A DNA stretch of 64,000 nucleotides from Brasenia schreberi (GCA_036023115.1 JAYKKT010000089.1:9279501-9343500); one strand, 5' to 3'. Shown: positions 25,641-38,320, counted from the first letter of the stretch. Numbers and translations: made by a program. The notes: a model not told the origin generated them from the sequence alone.

Positions 25641-28339
25641 TGATGTTTGACTATTAAAGCTATATTTTACAGTTGAATACATGGTTGAGATTCATGCTTT
25701 GTTCTCCTAACACCATGAAATACATACTTCGTCCCCTCTAACATTACTTTCTACATTTTACAGTTGAATACATGACAGATATCATCAAATTAGCTGCAGC
25801 AACTTTCCTTTTTTAATACTGGCCTTGATCAAGTTCGAGGATGCCACATTCTCATTTTTGTGTCCCACCACGACCTTTTCGAGTCTGGTCATTTTTGTAT
25901 CAATACAAATTCAAGACACATCTATGAAACACGAAAAAAGGACATTTAAAACTTGGGTTCCTTTTCTGGTCGCTTACACGACACAAAAACCAAACGCTTT
26001 GTGACAATAGTTGGGTGTTGGCTACATCGGCTCTGAGCCATACGTCGTATCTGCATTTAAGTTCAAAAGAGCAATTACCATGATCTAATAATAGTAGGTG
26101 TTGAAGTGGGTCACATGATGGATCCAAAATCAGATCTAATAATATCTCATTGATACCATTATCACCCAGCAACCATATCAAGACTCTTTGGATCTTTCCT
26201 GAAGAAAATTCTAATTTTTATACTTTTTTAAGGATTTATTACTGAAGTGCATAGATTTTGGAATAAACTCTTCTGCAACAACTATATGGAATTGCAACTT
26301 TTGCACGTGACAAGTGCGATAGACAAAACGATGAACAATTTAAAAGAAGGAGAAGAAACACACAGAAGTGTCGAAAGGAATCAATAAAACTAGATCTCAT
26401 ACTTCTAAGTTAAATGCTAATATGATACAAGAAAGAACATCAATGGCAAATAAGAGTTATGTTTACTACGGGATCAAGTTTGTTTTCGGTATTCTTGTGG
26501 CCAGAGAACAAGCTACCTTGTTTCGTCTTCTCATTGTTGGAAGGCGTTCAATTTCGGATGCTTTTTCGGCTAAACTGTATATCTGTTATATTCTGTTATA
26601 AATCTGCCTAATCCCATCTTGTCCATCCCAAAAAAAAATTTGTTTTGGTATGTCCATTAGTGGTGTTGTTGATTCTCTGGCCTCCAAGCTCGCCTGATCT
26701 TCTGGCGTCCGACTTATATCTAGATTGCAGAGGAACTTATCCCAGGTAAGAAAACAAAGAAGGTTTGAAAAAGTTTTTTCACGGTTTCCATGGCCGGTTT
26801 CTTCCAGGGAGGTTTATGTGTTTTTCAAATGTTTTCTTCGGTGCGGTGCTCTGAATTTATAGAGCAGCACCCGACTCTCCCTCCCGGATATCTAAGTTGG
26901 GTTTTCCGTTATGGAGTCTTTATTCAGCTGTTACAGAACGGGTCTGTAACAGCCTCCATGAGAAACGAAGAGATGGTCGGTCTAGTCGTTTCCGTAGATG
27001 AAACTACGAAGAATGACCATTTTAGGTGCAATGCAATGGCCTGGGCTCACGCAGCCCCATACCCATGTGCTCCACATATGGTGCAGAAGATTTTCCTTCT
27101 AGAGGATCAGACCAGCCAAACGCGAAATTCTAAGGCTCACCCCCAAGCACAGAGCTTGCGCGCCAACAAGGGTCGAACCCCCGAAATCCCCACATTGAAC
27201 TTGTAGTGAAGAGAAACAACTCAAAGGTTTGTATGCCTTTCAGAAGAAAAGGACCACCTGCTCTCTTCTAGGTCCCAGATCCTTAGCTTTCACTGCAGAC
27301 TTTCTCCCTGATGAATTGCTTTTGAAGCATGACACTTGAGAAGGAGAAAGTGTCTGGTTGCTTATGTTTGTAATAAAGGGCCATGTCCCTGCCCAAATCA
27401 AGCACAGGCAGTACACAGCATGAGATCGAGAGTCCTACCCTGGATTTCGACCTCCTAACCTCCCATCAATGATTTAACACCTTTTTTCCTTTTTGGCACA
27501 CTTGGAAGGCCATGCATGCCCCGGGTATCGGACTCATGGACCTTGAGCTTGTGACTCCATCCCCCAGCCCGGTGAGCCTTTTCTCTTTGTGCATGAGCTA
27601 ACCTCTTTGCAACTCTTTTATTCCTCAATTTGAAGTGGGCTCTGGTTATAGATATATACATCGGGTAATCAAACCTTGCCCCATCGGCCTAAGCTTGAAA
27701 ACCTCGCCGAGGGGTATCGTTAAGGTTGGAGAACAAGATGGCTCAGCCCACCCAGTCAATAGCCCATTGGGTGCTTGACTGGACCCGTTCAAGCCCGGCC
27801 CACCACTATTGTGACTAACGGGCACCATCTCTTGGAGCCAAAGAAAATTGATGAACTCGAACAAAGCCTGAGGTAATAAGGAGCTCCCTCACAAGGGCAA
27901 CCGCACTATCATGATGAGTTGTCCCTCTTTATCAAGGCTCCCACTTGCTCTGCAACACCCCCTCCCCCCAATAAACGAGTCCAATGAGCCTAACAGCAGC
28001 TGGTCAATCTCAGATCATATTCTCAACGAGTCAAGTTGAGCCAAGCTGAAGTTCATGGAGTCCATGAGGCAAGGAAGACGAACAAGAGCAGGTCATTTGC
28101 AAAGAATGTGAGATTTTTTTAATGTAGAATTATTATGATTCAACTGAAGATGTGTGGAGTCAGGTAAGTGTGACTCTATACAGAGACCATTGATTCAAAA
28201 AATATCGTTTCAAAAAATTAAAAATACGAAATTTCATCTTCAAAGACCATCGATTCCAAACTCAAGCCTTTCAATTTTTTAGTTCCGTGGACATGGAAAA
28301 CAATTTTGAGGCCTTTATCTACCTCTTCTAGTGTATTCA
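25641..28339. other. Spacer between the two duplicates; no gene recognised
   Basis: Contains a 138-codon frame at 26,790-27,206 with no domain I recognise, a perfect 11-bp hairpin at 26,927-26,953, a SINE family 2 piece at about 27.5 kb and C-rich text near 27,955. No reverse transcriptase, integrase or gag signature is visible, which argues against the flanking duplicates being LTRs of a recognisable element. Confidence 0.5.
27478..27600 (-). repeat. SINE family 2-like fragment
   Basis: On the plus strand: T-run, 'ttggcacacttggaaggcca', 'atcggactcatggacctt' (B-box and neighbouring word on the minus strand), 'cagcccggtgagcc'. Same order as the copy at 31.4 kb but quite diverged. Confidence 0.4.
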
Positions 28340-29649
28340 CCTCACATAGTTCGGCATCCAAAAATCATCAAAATGCATAAGTAAAACTGGGCACATTAAG
28401 CAATATGATTTGAAGTAATGCTGTGTGTGTGTGAGAGAGAGAGAGAGAACAGCTTTTGGTCCATAATTTCATGATATCGTCCCCAAAAAGTTGTTTACTT
28501 TAATTGTTCAATGGGGCAAAAGTCTCTTCCATCACACAACAATATCCGTTCCTTCATGAGTATAACTTGCCTTCTCCTTTCTTCTCTCTCTACTATTTTT
28601 TCACATGGGTTTTCCTTTTTTGCCTTTCTTTTTTAAAGTAATCTTTGAAGGGAAGCAAGATTGAACAATCCAATGTTTAATTTGGCAATGGAGGCATATC
28701 AGAATATATTTTTCCATGTACAGAGGCCTTCGAGGTCATGCTGGGACGGTGAGTTGCTGCTTCAGCCAAATCATATGATTCGGGCTCCAAAATCCTATGC
28801 TTTGGTGCATGTTGTTTTCCAATAAAATTGGAACTAAATTGTACCTAAAACTGAAACAGAACCATTGTTGAATTGGATTAAGGACCAGGAGAACCAGAAT
28901 CAGAACCAAAACCAAAGGGGACCTGTCCCGTTCCATTTCCAGGTTTAGGTGGAACAAGAACCGGTGGTTTGGAACCGCTGGTCCCAGTCTACCTGGTGGT
29001 TAGTACACATAAACAAAAACTTGACAAGGACACACCCAAAAAAGGTTAACTTCAGGTTAGGGGCACTTGGGTTTCATATTATGTTAGCCTCCATCAAGGT
29101 AACACAAAAAACCTAGCCGTGTTCAGATTGAACTAGAATACTTACATGAATCCAACCCGAATGTCAAATATCACTTATTACACTGCCTTTCTTTCAACAA
29201 GTACCTATAAAACATTTAACAGTAAATATCACCGTCGGTCCTATTCTGGCCGATTGCTTTTGTATATATATATATATATATATATATAAGATGATTGTAA
29301 TATGCTTTTAATATTGTATGCTTGTTATATCCTTACAAATTTTAATTATCGAATAAAAAATAGATTAGAATATATATATATATATTTTTCGAATTTAAAT
29401 CCCCAACGTTCCACCACCTCTTGTGCGATCCAACGGATGAACTGTAGAGAGACTCTCATTTCCAACTTCCTGCCGAAGTTTTGATTTAAATGATTAGGGC
29501 ACGCCTAGCTCATACATGGTAGAGCTTAGGCTGACAATCGTACTATTGCAGTAGCGTAGTATTGGCTGCCTAGACTTTGGGAACTAGTGAGGAAGAGTCA
29601 AACGCCAATAATTGTTGTGTTGAGATGGTGATGTTCTCTCATCATAAAG

Positions 29650-29930
29650 GAGACAAGACACTCTTCATACAGTGAAGGTAGCTAAGCCCTTTATCCTCAC
29701 AGAAGGTATGACACACAGACAAGACAATCTTCACGTAGTGAAGGCAGTTAAGCCCTTCCTCCATCCTCAGACTCTCTCTCACACACACAGACAAAACAAT
29801 CTTCACATGGTGAAGGCAGTTAAGCCCTTCCTCCATCCTCACAGACTCTCTCAAACACACAAACAAGACAATCTTCATACAGTGAAGACCGTTAAGCCTT
29901 TCCTCCATGCACGCAGACTCTCTCTCACAG
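29650..29930. repeat. Tandem array, 4 units of 66-72 bp
   Basis: The word 'cttcayrnrgtgaag' recurs at 29,663, 29,729, 29,801 and 29,873, each followed by 'ttaagccctt' and 'tcctcca' variants. Copy 1 of the large duplication has a single such unit near 24,580-24,640. Confidence 0.9.
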
Positions 29931-30040
29931 GCACACACACACTACACACATGCACACACTTTCTGCCTTGATTATGGGCTGTCACTGCTATATATCTTTC
30001 TATATGGTTGAGGGTAGCCAATGAATAAGTGGGAACCTTA

Positions 30041-30385
30041 TCAATGACGAACGATCGCCATGAGTTGTTGCACAACTCATCCAAATGCTCAGTGTGATTT
30101 CAGATGAATTGCTCTCGTCGTGTACTGCTGCTGCTCCATTATTGTTTTGATACTGATCAATGACAAGAAAAGGTCGCCATTAATTGTTCTGCAGAACTCA
30201 TCCAAATGTGCAGTGGGATTTAAGATCAATTGCTCTCATCGTGCACTGCTGTTCCATTATTGTTGTAAGACTGATCAATGACGCCATTAATTTTTTTGCA
30301 GAACTCATCCAAGTGCGCAGTGGGATCTAAGATCAATTGCTCTCATCTTGCACTGCTGTTTCTTTATTTTTTTTATACTGCATTC
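30041..30385. repeat. Tandem array, 3 units of 116-118 bp
   Basis: Units start 'tcaatgac' at 30,041, 30,157 and 30,275; each contains 'cgccat', 'aactcatccaa', 'cagtg(g/t)gat' and 'gaattgctctc' or 'caattgctctc'. Only one unit exists in copy 1 (about 24,765-24,880). Confidence 0.9.
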
Positions 30386-30930
30386 CATTGGGTCACTAGA
30401 AGCATGTTATGTTTGGTAGATATCATCAAACAGGCATCCCCTGCAACTGAGGCGAGCTGGACGCAAGCTACTCGAGATTGACTTGATAATAACTCAAACC
30501 CAACTTGGTCTTGCCAAGCTCGAGCTGAACCGAACCCTGTAGTAGAGCTTGACATGTGAGTGAATCATGATCGAGCTCACAAGATTCAACTCGAGTTGCT
30601 AACCAGCCGAATCATTATGCATGCATTTGGTCATGTATTAATAGAGAGAGAAAAACTGAAGCAAGAAAAGCACTATAGAAAGAGGAGAGGCATCAGGGGG
30701 AAAGCACACCACGTTGTGGCGAATCAAGTGCAGTTAGCTTGATCAAGTGTGGTGTCAAGGCTTATTTGAAGAAAATTTGTTGTTGATCTTGTAAATTGGT
30801 GAGCTTAACTTAATCAAACTCATTCATGAGCTCAGTGTAGCTCAACCTAATGGAGTTCGTACTTGAGCTTGCTCAAGCTCAGAAAAGGAACAAGCCTAAC
30901 AAGCCAAGATTGAGTTGCTCAAAAATAGCA

Positions 30931-32925
30931 CAAGCTGATCCCAGTCTTGGAGACCGAAGCTCAAGCTCAAGCTGACGATTTCTTTAACTAGCCCAGTAAA
31001 GCCCAAGGACGTCGACTAATCTCGCTGAGGCTGGGTCGGCCGACTGTGGGGGTAAAACTCTCCCAGCGCTGATTGTTGGGGCTTAGAGATTCTCTAGTTT
31101 TACTGGGGAGAGGTAACCGGTGTGACGAGAGTTTTTAAAGGTCAAAATGGCACAAGAAAAAGCTTCACGACAAATTCAAACTTATTCAAAACTCGCACAC
31201 AGTTAAATGCAAAAAAAGGATAAATTAAATAGTAAAAAAAGGAAAATGTGATTTTAATATGAAACTTGAATGTGTAAGGTTCGATTTTATTTTTCGTTGA
31301 AAAATTATGAAACGTGAAAGAACATTTTACAACATGGATCCTTTTCTTGTTACTTTGAATGTCCACGCAGTCCAATAGGGAGAGGCCAAAGCAAGATGCA
31401 CGCCTCTGGTATCAAACTCATGACGTTCAATTTACCTGTCAAACCCCTAGCCAAGTGAGCTATTGCTCTTTGTGACAGCAGTTGGGTGTGGCTACAAGGG
31501 CCCTAAGACACACGACTTCCTCATATTATCTTCATCGGCGCCATTTGGCGATGCAATATCTTTTGTAATGCTCAGTACCATGATGCTCATGAAATGTTGA
31601 TATGTAAAGGACCTTCAAAGATCGCATAACAGCCGCTGGGTTGATGTCGGCCCACGCATAACAGCAACATTGCTTGTGTTTTTCTGTATGACCGACCACC
31701 ATAGTAGGCTCCCCTGCTTCGAAATGAATTCAAATCCTTCGAGATGGAATGTTATCTGGCTAGATATAAGGACGCATCCAAGTTGCTCCATCTCAGTTCC
31801 GTTCTCGACGATGAACTGAGTGATAGTTGGGACATACCCTTCAGGTTCATTGGGAAGAAGAAAACTACTTAAGATAACCAAAAGGGGGGAAGAGAACCAA
31901 CCTCAATTGGCCAAATGGACTTTCTTTCATGTACATTGTTTTACATAAAGGAAAAAGACACTAAAAAAAACCTCCTGTTCTTACTCTGGTTTTACTCTAC
32001 CTCTGCTCCTCGGCATTATCATGAGGTGCCTGGTAAGCTGCAGCTGCGCACGGTGACAACAGTTCCTTGCCCTGCATCTCGTCGTCCTCAAGATGGTGGT
32101 GCACCATCATTCAATTAGGCTCAAAGACGGAAGATTGAGGTGTGCCATGGATCTTAGAAATTGTCATGACCTGGACGACCGGCCAAATGATGTCCTTTAA
32201 ATTTCATTACTATTTTACTATTAACCACTTAAATTTTGAATGAGTTGGCCAACTGATGATCCATGAGCTCACGAATTAGATTTGAACCCATATCTTTATT
32301 TATTCATGTTTAGTCTAGATCTGCTATATCAGTAATTTGGCAACTTGGACAAATCTCTTCTAAAACTCCTTGATTGGAGTCCCATGTCAAACGGTGACAC
32401 ATGCTTCAGCTTGAGCTCAAACTCGAAATCATTTGATTTCTCAAACCACGCCTCAAACAAACAGATTGTGGATGCCAGAACAAGGACTTGAAGACAGTCA
32501 AAACCATCATCAGGAAACAATTTAAAAAGAATTGATTGTTTTTTAATGCATTCAGGTCATACCTTACTCAAAAGAGACGCTTGACAACAAAAAAGAACTG
32601 TATGATCCATCAGTGTAACTAACTGTATGGACACCCAACTCGACGATAACACAGCTAAATATGTAAGACCAGAGGAAGCCCGTGGCTTGGAAAATATGAA
32701 GAGCAATCATGTTGCATTGGAACAGAATATATGAAAGGACGCAAAATTAACCTCACCACATTAGGTCAGTGTTGACCGTATTACAGTAGCTGTAAAGGAG
32801 GATAACAAAATATGGAGAAACAAAGACATGCGAATACATGTCTGTATGTGTGACGGTCTCCACCTATGAAAGGGTTGATCTATATGCACTACATGTGCTG
32901 ACCGTGATAAGACAGAGGTGTTACC

Positions 32926-32966
<41 letters not shown>

Positions 32967-33550
32967 ACCAGCAGATCGGCAATATTTGGGAAAATGGGCA
33001 TACAGAAAAGGAGAAATACGAAGGCATCAGCTACTATTCTCTTCTTTTGGGTATGTTTGAAAAGGCATTGTGTAACGTTTATATGGGATCCTTTTCTCCA
33101 AAAGCGAATTTTCATTAAACGAGATAGTAAGCATCATCTGGCAACTACTACCATAAGAGATAAATACAAAATCGAACCAGAAAGAACGTGTATAGGAAAT
33201 TGATGGTTCGTGTTAACATGGAACATATACTGATATACGTTCAATAAAGATAGCACCAGAAAGAGGACAGATGCAATCACTTGAGCAATATAAAGGGAGA
33301 CATGGATAAGCAGATAGCATAATTTAAAGATACCATGTAACAGTGTAAGCATAGAAAGCAGTTTCCAGGTACCACTAATAACAGAAGCCATATATGATAT
33401 GAGTTATATCCAAAGTTACTGGCGCATACTGGTGGAATCATCGGCTCAATTCATCTGCAAATCCAACCAGAAGCGTTCAAAGCCAAGACAACCAGACATG
33501 GTTGACAAGCTCATCCTTTTCTTTCAGCTGCTAATAGATGGACGACCAGA
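30931..33550. other. Intergenic; no gene recognised
   Basis: Holds a SINE family 2 copy, a (GA)n tract (about 32,929-32,960) and an 88-codon minus-strand frame at 31,615-31,881 with no domain I can name. A GC-richer island at about 31,990-32,120 is open for some 40 codons (HYHEVPGKLQLRTVTT) without recognisable identity. The part near 33,400-33,550 is probably 3' UTR of the OB-fold gene. Confidence 0.45.
31341..31472 (-). repeat. SINE family 2 copy
   Basis: On the minus strand: A-box region 'gagctattgctc'/'gctcacttggctaggggt', B-box region 'catgagtttgatacc', body 'gaggcgtgcatcttgc', 'gcctctccc'. It matches the copy at 1,000-1,118 throughout. No clear target duplication. Confidence 0.6.
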
Positions 33551-33554
33551 GCAT

Positions 33555-35105
33555 TCACTCATCTACCACGTTAACAAGCTCATATTCAACCAGAGACAGA
33601 TTGTTGTCTTCCTTAACTGTGAAATCTGCAGGATCAGTGAGTTCAATGCGTCCCCATTTGTCGACAGCAAGCCTCATTGACCCCTTGAACATGTCAATTT
33701 TGGCATTTCTCATGATGACCGTTGTATCAGGTTTCAGCAGATCCACTAGAAAACAGTAAGGATAACTTCAACTCAACAGAGTAAATAACAGTCTATATAA
33801 CAAAATTATGGTTATATAAGCATCGCTCAAGATACACATAGATGCTCAAGCTCCCACTAACGTGGAGGAGAAGATGAGACTCACATGAGTGGGTTTTGGA
33901 AATTATACTAAGATGTAGCCATCAACCTATGTTTCACCGTGGGCTGTGTAATCTATCCTTTTTTAGGGAAACTTGGTAAGAATATGACGAGTTAACTTAT
34001 ATGCAGTTCCAGAATGAATGACTTTCAGTATCACCCAGCCATGACATCACGTGGAAAACAGACAGGAAGCATTTAGAATATATAATTATCATGATTTAGG
34101 ACTGTCACTGGTGATCAAAACAACTACTTATCACTCAAATAAGAACTATCGTCATTCCCACGTAGTACACTGATGTGACTTCTCTCAACATTTCCTTTTC
34201 CTGGGGAGCTGAACTAAAGGCTCTCACTGTTTCTTCTACATACAACCAACCATATGTTTACACCTTATTGTTTCTGCATTCTCCATGAAGGGCACTAGCA
34301 AAAGCCAATATTCATTTGAGGGAAAAGATGTGGGAACCTTTGCCCAATCTTTTATCTCTGTAGTATCTCAAAAACTCAAACATCAAGGCTCCTCCAACTA
34401 AAATATGGAACTCAACTAATAATCAAATTCCAACAACTGCCCATTCCCAACTATTGTTGGACTTAATTTTAAATCTTTTAACTGTATCAATGGAAGTTAC
34501 ACGCTCCAAATCATAATATACAAATCTTGGACCATTACATTTGGTTTGATAATCTCTAAGTGTTATGCTGACAAAAGAATAATTTCTACAGATTTGCCGA
34601 TGCTTCTTTATCTGGAAATCTTCAATAGACATTTGAGCACGTGAGGGAAAAAAGGCACAGATAAATGAGAGCATGTAAATTTGAAACAATTCCCCTTTCA
34701 AAGTCGAACGAACATAACAAGTATGCCTAGACAACAAACCCACCAAAATCATCATACCAGGAACATACAGGCCCATCCAATTAAAAAATCCCAAAAGGAA
34801 GGAAATTTAAAACCTCACAACTCATTATTTAAGAAGCTAGAGTACCCTCGTGTAACAGCAATTGATACCGAAAATTTGTTACCTTGTTCATTTCTTGCAG
34901 TGAAGACAATTATTCCAGTCTCATCTCCAACCAAGCATTCAGCAATACGCATCTGGCGAACATGTTGTCCATCAGAACGTCCCTTTTGCAAAACCATTTT
35001 ATGGCTCACAACCTTCACAGTGAGTGTGTGACCACTAGTCCCAGGCCTTAGCTGATCAACCTTGGTGAATACAGGTTTCCTCATGCCAGGCTTTGCTTCT
35101 GCCAT
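33555..35105 (-). CDS. OB-fold single-stranded nucleic-acid-binding-like protein (At4g28440-like)
   Basis: Small plant protein of the OB-fold/SOSS-B-like group typified by Arabidopsis At4g28440; the exact role is not established. Exon 1 is 35,105-34,883 (ATG, MAEAKPGMRKPVFTKVDQL to FTARNEQ, donor CAAG|GTAACA). The intron is 34,882-33,746. Exon 2 is 33,745-33,555 (acceptor 'cactag' on the gene strand written tctag; VDLLKPDTTVIMRNAKIDMF to VEYELVNVVDE, stop). The spliced frame gives 137 residues, close to the family length. Conserved family blocks seen: GTSGHTLTVKV, ECLVGDETGIIVFTARN, DMFKGSMRLAVDKWGRIE, FTVKEDNNLSLVEYELVNV. The reading frame and splice sites are intact. Upstream 'tttag' at about 35,130 suggests the ATG exon begins after a 5' UTR intron. 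Confidence 0.9.
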
Positions 35106-36602
35106 TATGAGCTGCTAGTGCCTAAACTTATCCATAATTAAAGAACATTCCAGAAAAGAACTAACTTATAACACGTAGAATATCTTCAGAAAAAAACAGG
35201 TTACCAACAAGTCCATACATTTTACGTGTTACCAAAATGTACTGAACCTTGAAAAGGAAAAAGAAAATAGGAATAATTGGAAATGAGAACAAGCAAAAAA
35301 GGCAAAAGCAGACAACACACTTCTGGAAGGACCAAAAAAGAGAATGTGCCATGTATGCTGGTAAATGAAACGAGCCACTAGTGGGTAAGATAGGTTTAGT
35401 TAAGAATGATCTTGTTCATGTTTGTCCATGATCTATGCAGACCAAAATGCGAGTTGTCTCATCGAGCTATCCAAGCCCAAGTCAAACACTACTGTTCAAT
35501 TCAACTTGGGCTTGTATAAGCTCATTTAGTAAAATATACAAATGTACTGAAGCATTCACGTAGTCAAATGGTCAAATATTTCCATTTTATAGTAAAGTTG
35601 AAAAAAATGAGATTTTTTACTTAATCTTGAGGAATTTTTCATTTGAAAATAAAAGTTCTTTCACAAGCAGCTCATGTTCAATTTGCCTAAGGAAAAGTCG
35701 TTCAATTAGTTCGGCATATTTTCAAACATTAATACCAAATGGCTTTAAATGAGCCACACATACTGAGAACTATATGCAGCGCATGAATGTTTCACAGAAG
35801 AGACAGATTAGAAACACAACATCCGCAAACTAAAGTCGTCTGAAACAGATAAGCAACCAGGACAAATGGTAGGCAAAACACATCAAATATCAAGCCAAGA
35901 AGTACAACGGCAGATACCATGGACTTTATGAGAAAATACAAAAGTTCCAAACGTTTTTAAAAGGAGAAAAATTTAAAAGAAGACCCATATGAAAACGATC
36001 CAATGAAGCAACGGATATTCTATCTCCCAAATGGAACAACAATGCAGCACAAAAACACACACACATACACATAGACAGAGAGAGGGAGAGAGGGAGAGAC
36101 AAAGGAATGATCAAATGGAAACAAAAAAAACAGTAAACGCTGGCGAAACGCAGCAATCAATCGAAGCTACCGATCCGACCTACCTAAGAAATTTACATAT
36201 TACCCGGACAAGAACATAAATCTATAAATAATAAAGAAAGGGTCAATGACACCGCAAAATAAACCAAAAGAAAATCCTAAATCTGGGAGAAGCGCCTCAT
36301 ATCCCAAAACACCGGAGCGACGTTGGCCTCATCAACCTACTGAAATACAAGATCCATACCGTAAAGAGATCTTCCTCGAACCACAAGCAATTCCACCAAA
36401 AAAGGAATTGAAATACGGAAGAAACTAAACATTCATTACAATCGTCAAAGAAAACGAACGAAACAAAGATAACTCTTTCGCCTAAGAAACCAACAAAGTG
36501 AAAGATTAACCCAGAGAGAGACTCAAAATCGACGGATTGATCGAGGATGCGTATCGAGAGCAATAAACCATGAAAACGGGAATTAGCTTACGGATTTCTT
36601 AC

Positions 36603-36790
36603 CTCAGGAGCAAAGACAAAACAACACGACGAAGCGGAGAGAAGGGTCTTCGAAGAAAGGATTTCTGATTTCCGTTTTGAGGAGGAAGACTATCAAACTC
36701 CGCCTTAAGAAAGACAATGAGCGCCTTCTAACCGTCCGATCAGACGATATCGACGGTTTGCCGTCAATGCTCCAACCACGGCCGTCCATC
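36603..36790 (-). promoter_or_regulatory. Probable untranslated first exon of the OB-fold gene
   Basis: On the minus strand a pyrimidine-rich leader ends 'tttgctcctgag' with donor GTAAGAAA at 36,602, and a matching acceptor lies about 25 bases upstream of the ATG at 35,105. A 1.47-kb intron in a 5' leader is plausible and would explain the distance. The transcription start is not determinable. The intron contains short CA and GA runs near 36,055-36,100. Confidence 0.5.
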
Positions 36791-37650
36791 TGGAGGCTTT
36801 GCTAAAAAGGATGGAAACAGTTCCGATGAAGTTGTGTTACCGAGATCTCAAAATAGCCTGACTATTCCTGTAAATTACAATGTATACCACTTCTTTGCAT
36901 TTCGCCTCCGCGGACTAAATAGGGACGGTCTCTTCATGGTTGACTTGATCCAAACCCATGGGACATTCCGTTCGGGTTGTGATGGGTGACCCGTACCCGT
37001 GGAGTGAAGCCTGCCCACTTAGTTGAAAGATGCAATATTTAAAACCTTTTCTTCGGGAAACGATTCCCTAAAAATATAATAATTGTATAACTATCGAGAT
37101 GTAAAGGGCAAACAACAGCAAAGTAAATTAATTGTTAAGGAGAAAATCCTCAAAAAGTATATAAACTAAGTGTTTATTAAAAAAATCAAGAAACTATATT
37201 GGTTACCTGTCCAAAACCCGAGTCTCTGTTTTGTGCCACAGATCCGAATAAAAAATCTAAATCTGGGTATGGATCTGTCTATCAAACTGGATCAGACACA
37301 TCTCGCCTAGTGATCCTTTACTGCTGTAGTAGGCATCACTCAACTGTTTTGATCTATGATAGCTCATAGGGATCACGCGAGAACTCAACTGATGGTTTCG
37401 GCTTTGATCTGTGATTGCCAGATCACGGACATGTTCGGGGTTTTGTGGAACCTGAAACCGAAACCGAATCACCCTAAAACTTGTTAAAAAATTCTTTTCT
37501 TAAATTTGTTAAGAGTCAAACTCTCCACCTAGTTAATGATAGAGACCATCGAGTCGAACTATTCACCTAACTCAATGATAGGGACCGTCGAGTAACTCTC
37601 CACCTAACTCAATGGTAAAAAGCATCTTACCGTGGAGTTACATTGAATTA
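36791..37650. other. Intergenic, nothing recognised
   Basis: Upstream of the OB-fold gene. It probably includes that gene's promoter; no clear core motif assigned. Short repeats of 'ctccacctaactcaatg' occur near 37,520-37,620. Confidence 0.4.
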
Positions 37651-37654
37651 TGAT

Positions 37655-38040
37655 AATTACAACAACAATTAAGCCTTTTTACGTTCTAGATAGGTCGGCT
37701 AGATGATTTTTTTGTTTCCATATAGCTCTATTATGTATCATGTTAGCAGCTAACTCAACATAAGCTAGATCATTCTTTATTGTTTATTCCTAATACTTAA
37801 TAGTTATCCTCTACCTCTTCTAATACTTTCAAAATCTAGTTTTTCATACCTTCTTATAGGCTCTTCTTTTGATCTTCTTTCTATATGTTCAAATTATCTT
37901 AAACGATATTCTCTCATTTTATCTTTTATTTGTGTTAATCCTAATTTGTTTCTAATAACCTCATTATATATAAAGTCTTTCCTTTTATGATTACTAATTC
38001 ATCTCAACGTCTTCATTTTTGTCATCTTGTAAATATAGCA
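37655..38040 (-). mobile_element. RTE-like LINE, 5'-truncated copy C
   Basis: On the minus strand the translation (with stops) gives LRWIS-like text, NEVIRNKLGLTQIKDKMREY, RLR, FEHIERRSKEEPIRRYEK, and ends with a 'taattgttgttgtaatt' tail at about 37,655. This is the C-terminal end of a plant RTE-clade LINE ORF plus its TTG-type simple tail. It matches the 3' parts of copies A and B. Dead copy. Confidence 0.75.
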
Positions 38041-38136
38041 TATAAATCTTTCTCTAAATTATAGTATTTACCACTTCCTTTAACTTACCGAACAATATTT
38101 AAATATTCAAAGAACCAATATGAATCTTATTATCTA

Positions 38137-38320
38137 GGACTAACTTTCTTACTTCCGCATCCATCCATGCTGAAAATGCGAAGACCCTCTTGACAATTTG
38201 TTCACTATATTTAGACGATAATATAACGGGACTAACTTCTTTACCCACACCCGTTCATGATGTGAGAACTCTCTTTACAATTGATTCACTGTATCTAAGC
38301 AAAACATAGAAGCCTTTATT
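38137..38320. repeat. Tandem duplication, about 92-bp period
   Basis: 'ggactaactttcttactt' at 38,137 recurs as 'ggactaacttctttaccc' at 38,229, followed in both by 'atccatgctg/gttcatgatg', 'gaccctctt/gaactctct' and 'ttcactatatt/ttcactgtatct'. Two diverged units. Confidence 0.7.

Larger units (their letters stand above)
28340..30930. repeat. Diverged direct duplication, copy 2
   Basis: Counterpart of 22,560-25,640, with the same landmarks in the same order. Relative to copy 1 it has two extra tandem arrays (29,650-29,930 and 30,041-30,385) and lacks the three-fold array. An (AT)n tract is at 29,263-29,288. Frames reading the tandem arrays (repeated VKAVKPFLH words) are artefacts of the repeat. 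Confidence 0.8.

Noticed and set aside
26790..27206. 138-codon frame as a gene
   Set aside because: Starts with ATG but has no recognised domain, no splice context and no conserved-looking blocks. Left as an unassigned frame in intergenic DNA.
29672..29971. 99-codon frame with repeated VKAVKPFLH words as a repeat protein
   Set aside because: It reads the four-unit 66-72-bp tandem array; the paralogous block has only one unit and no such frame.
25070..30385. Tandem arrays considered as CRISPR or satellite DNA
   Set aside because: The repeats are head-to-tail without unique spacers and have only three or four units, in a plant genome. They are local tandem duplications.
22560..30930. The large direct duplicates as LTRs of one retrotransposon
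   Set aside because: No primer-binding site, polypurine tract, gag, protease, integrase or reverse transcriptase text was seen in the 2.7-kb spacer, and the ends are not TG...CA as far as I can see.
34423..34794. 123-codon minus-strand frame inside the OB-fold gene intron
   Set aside because: Lies wholly in the intron between two confidently assigned exons and has no domain.
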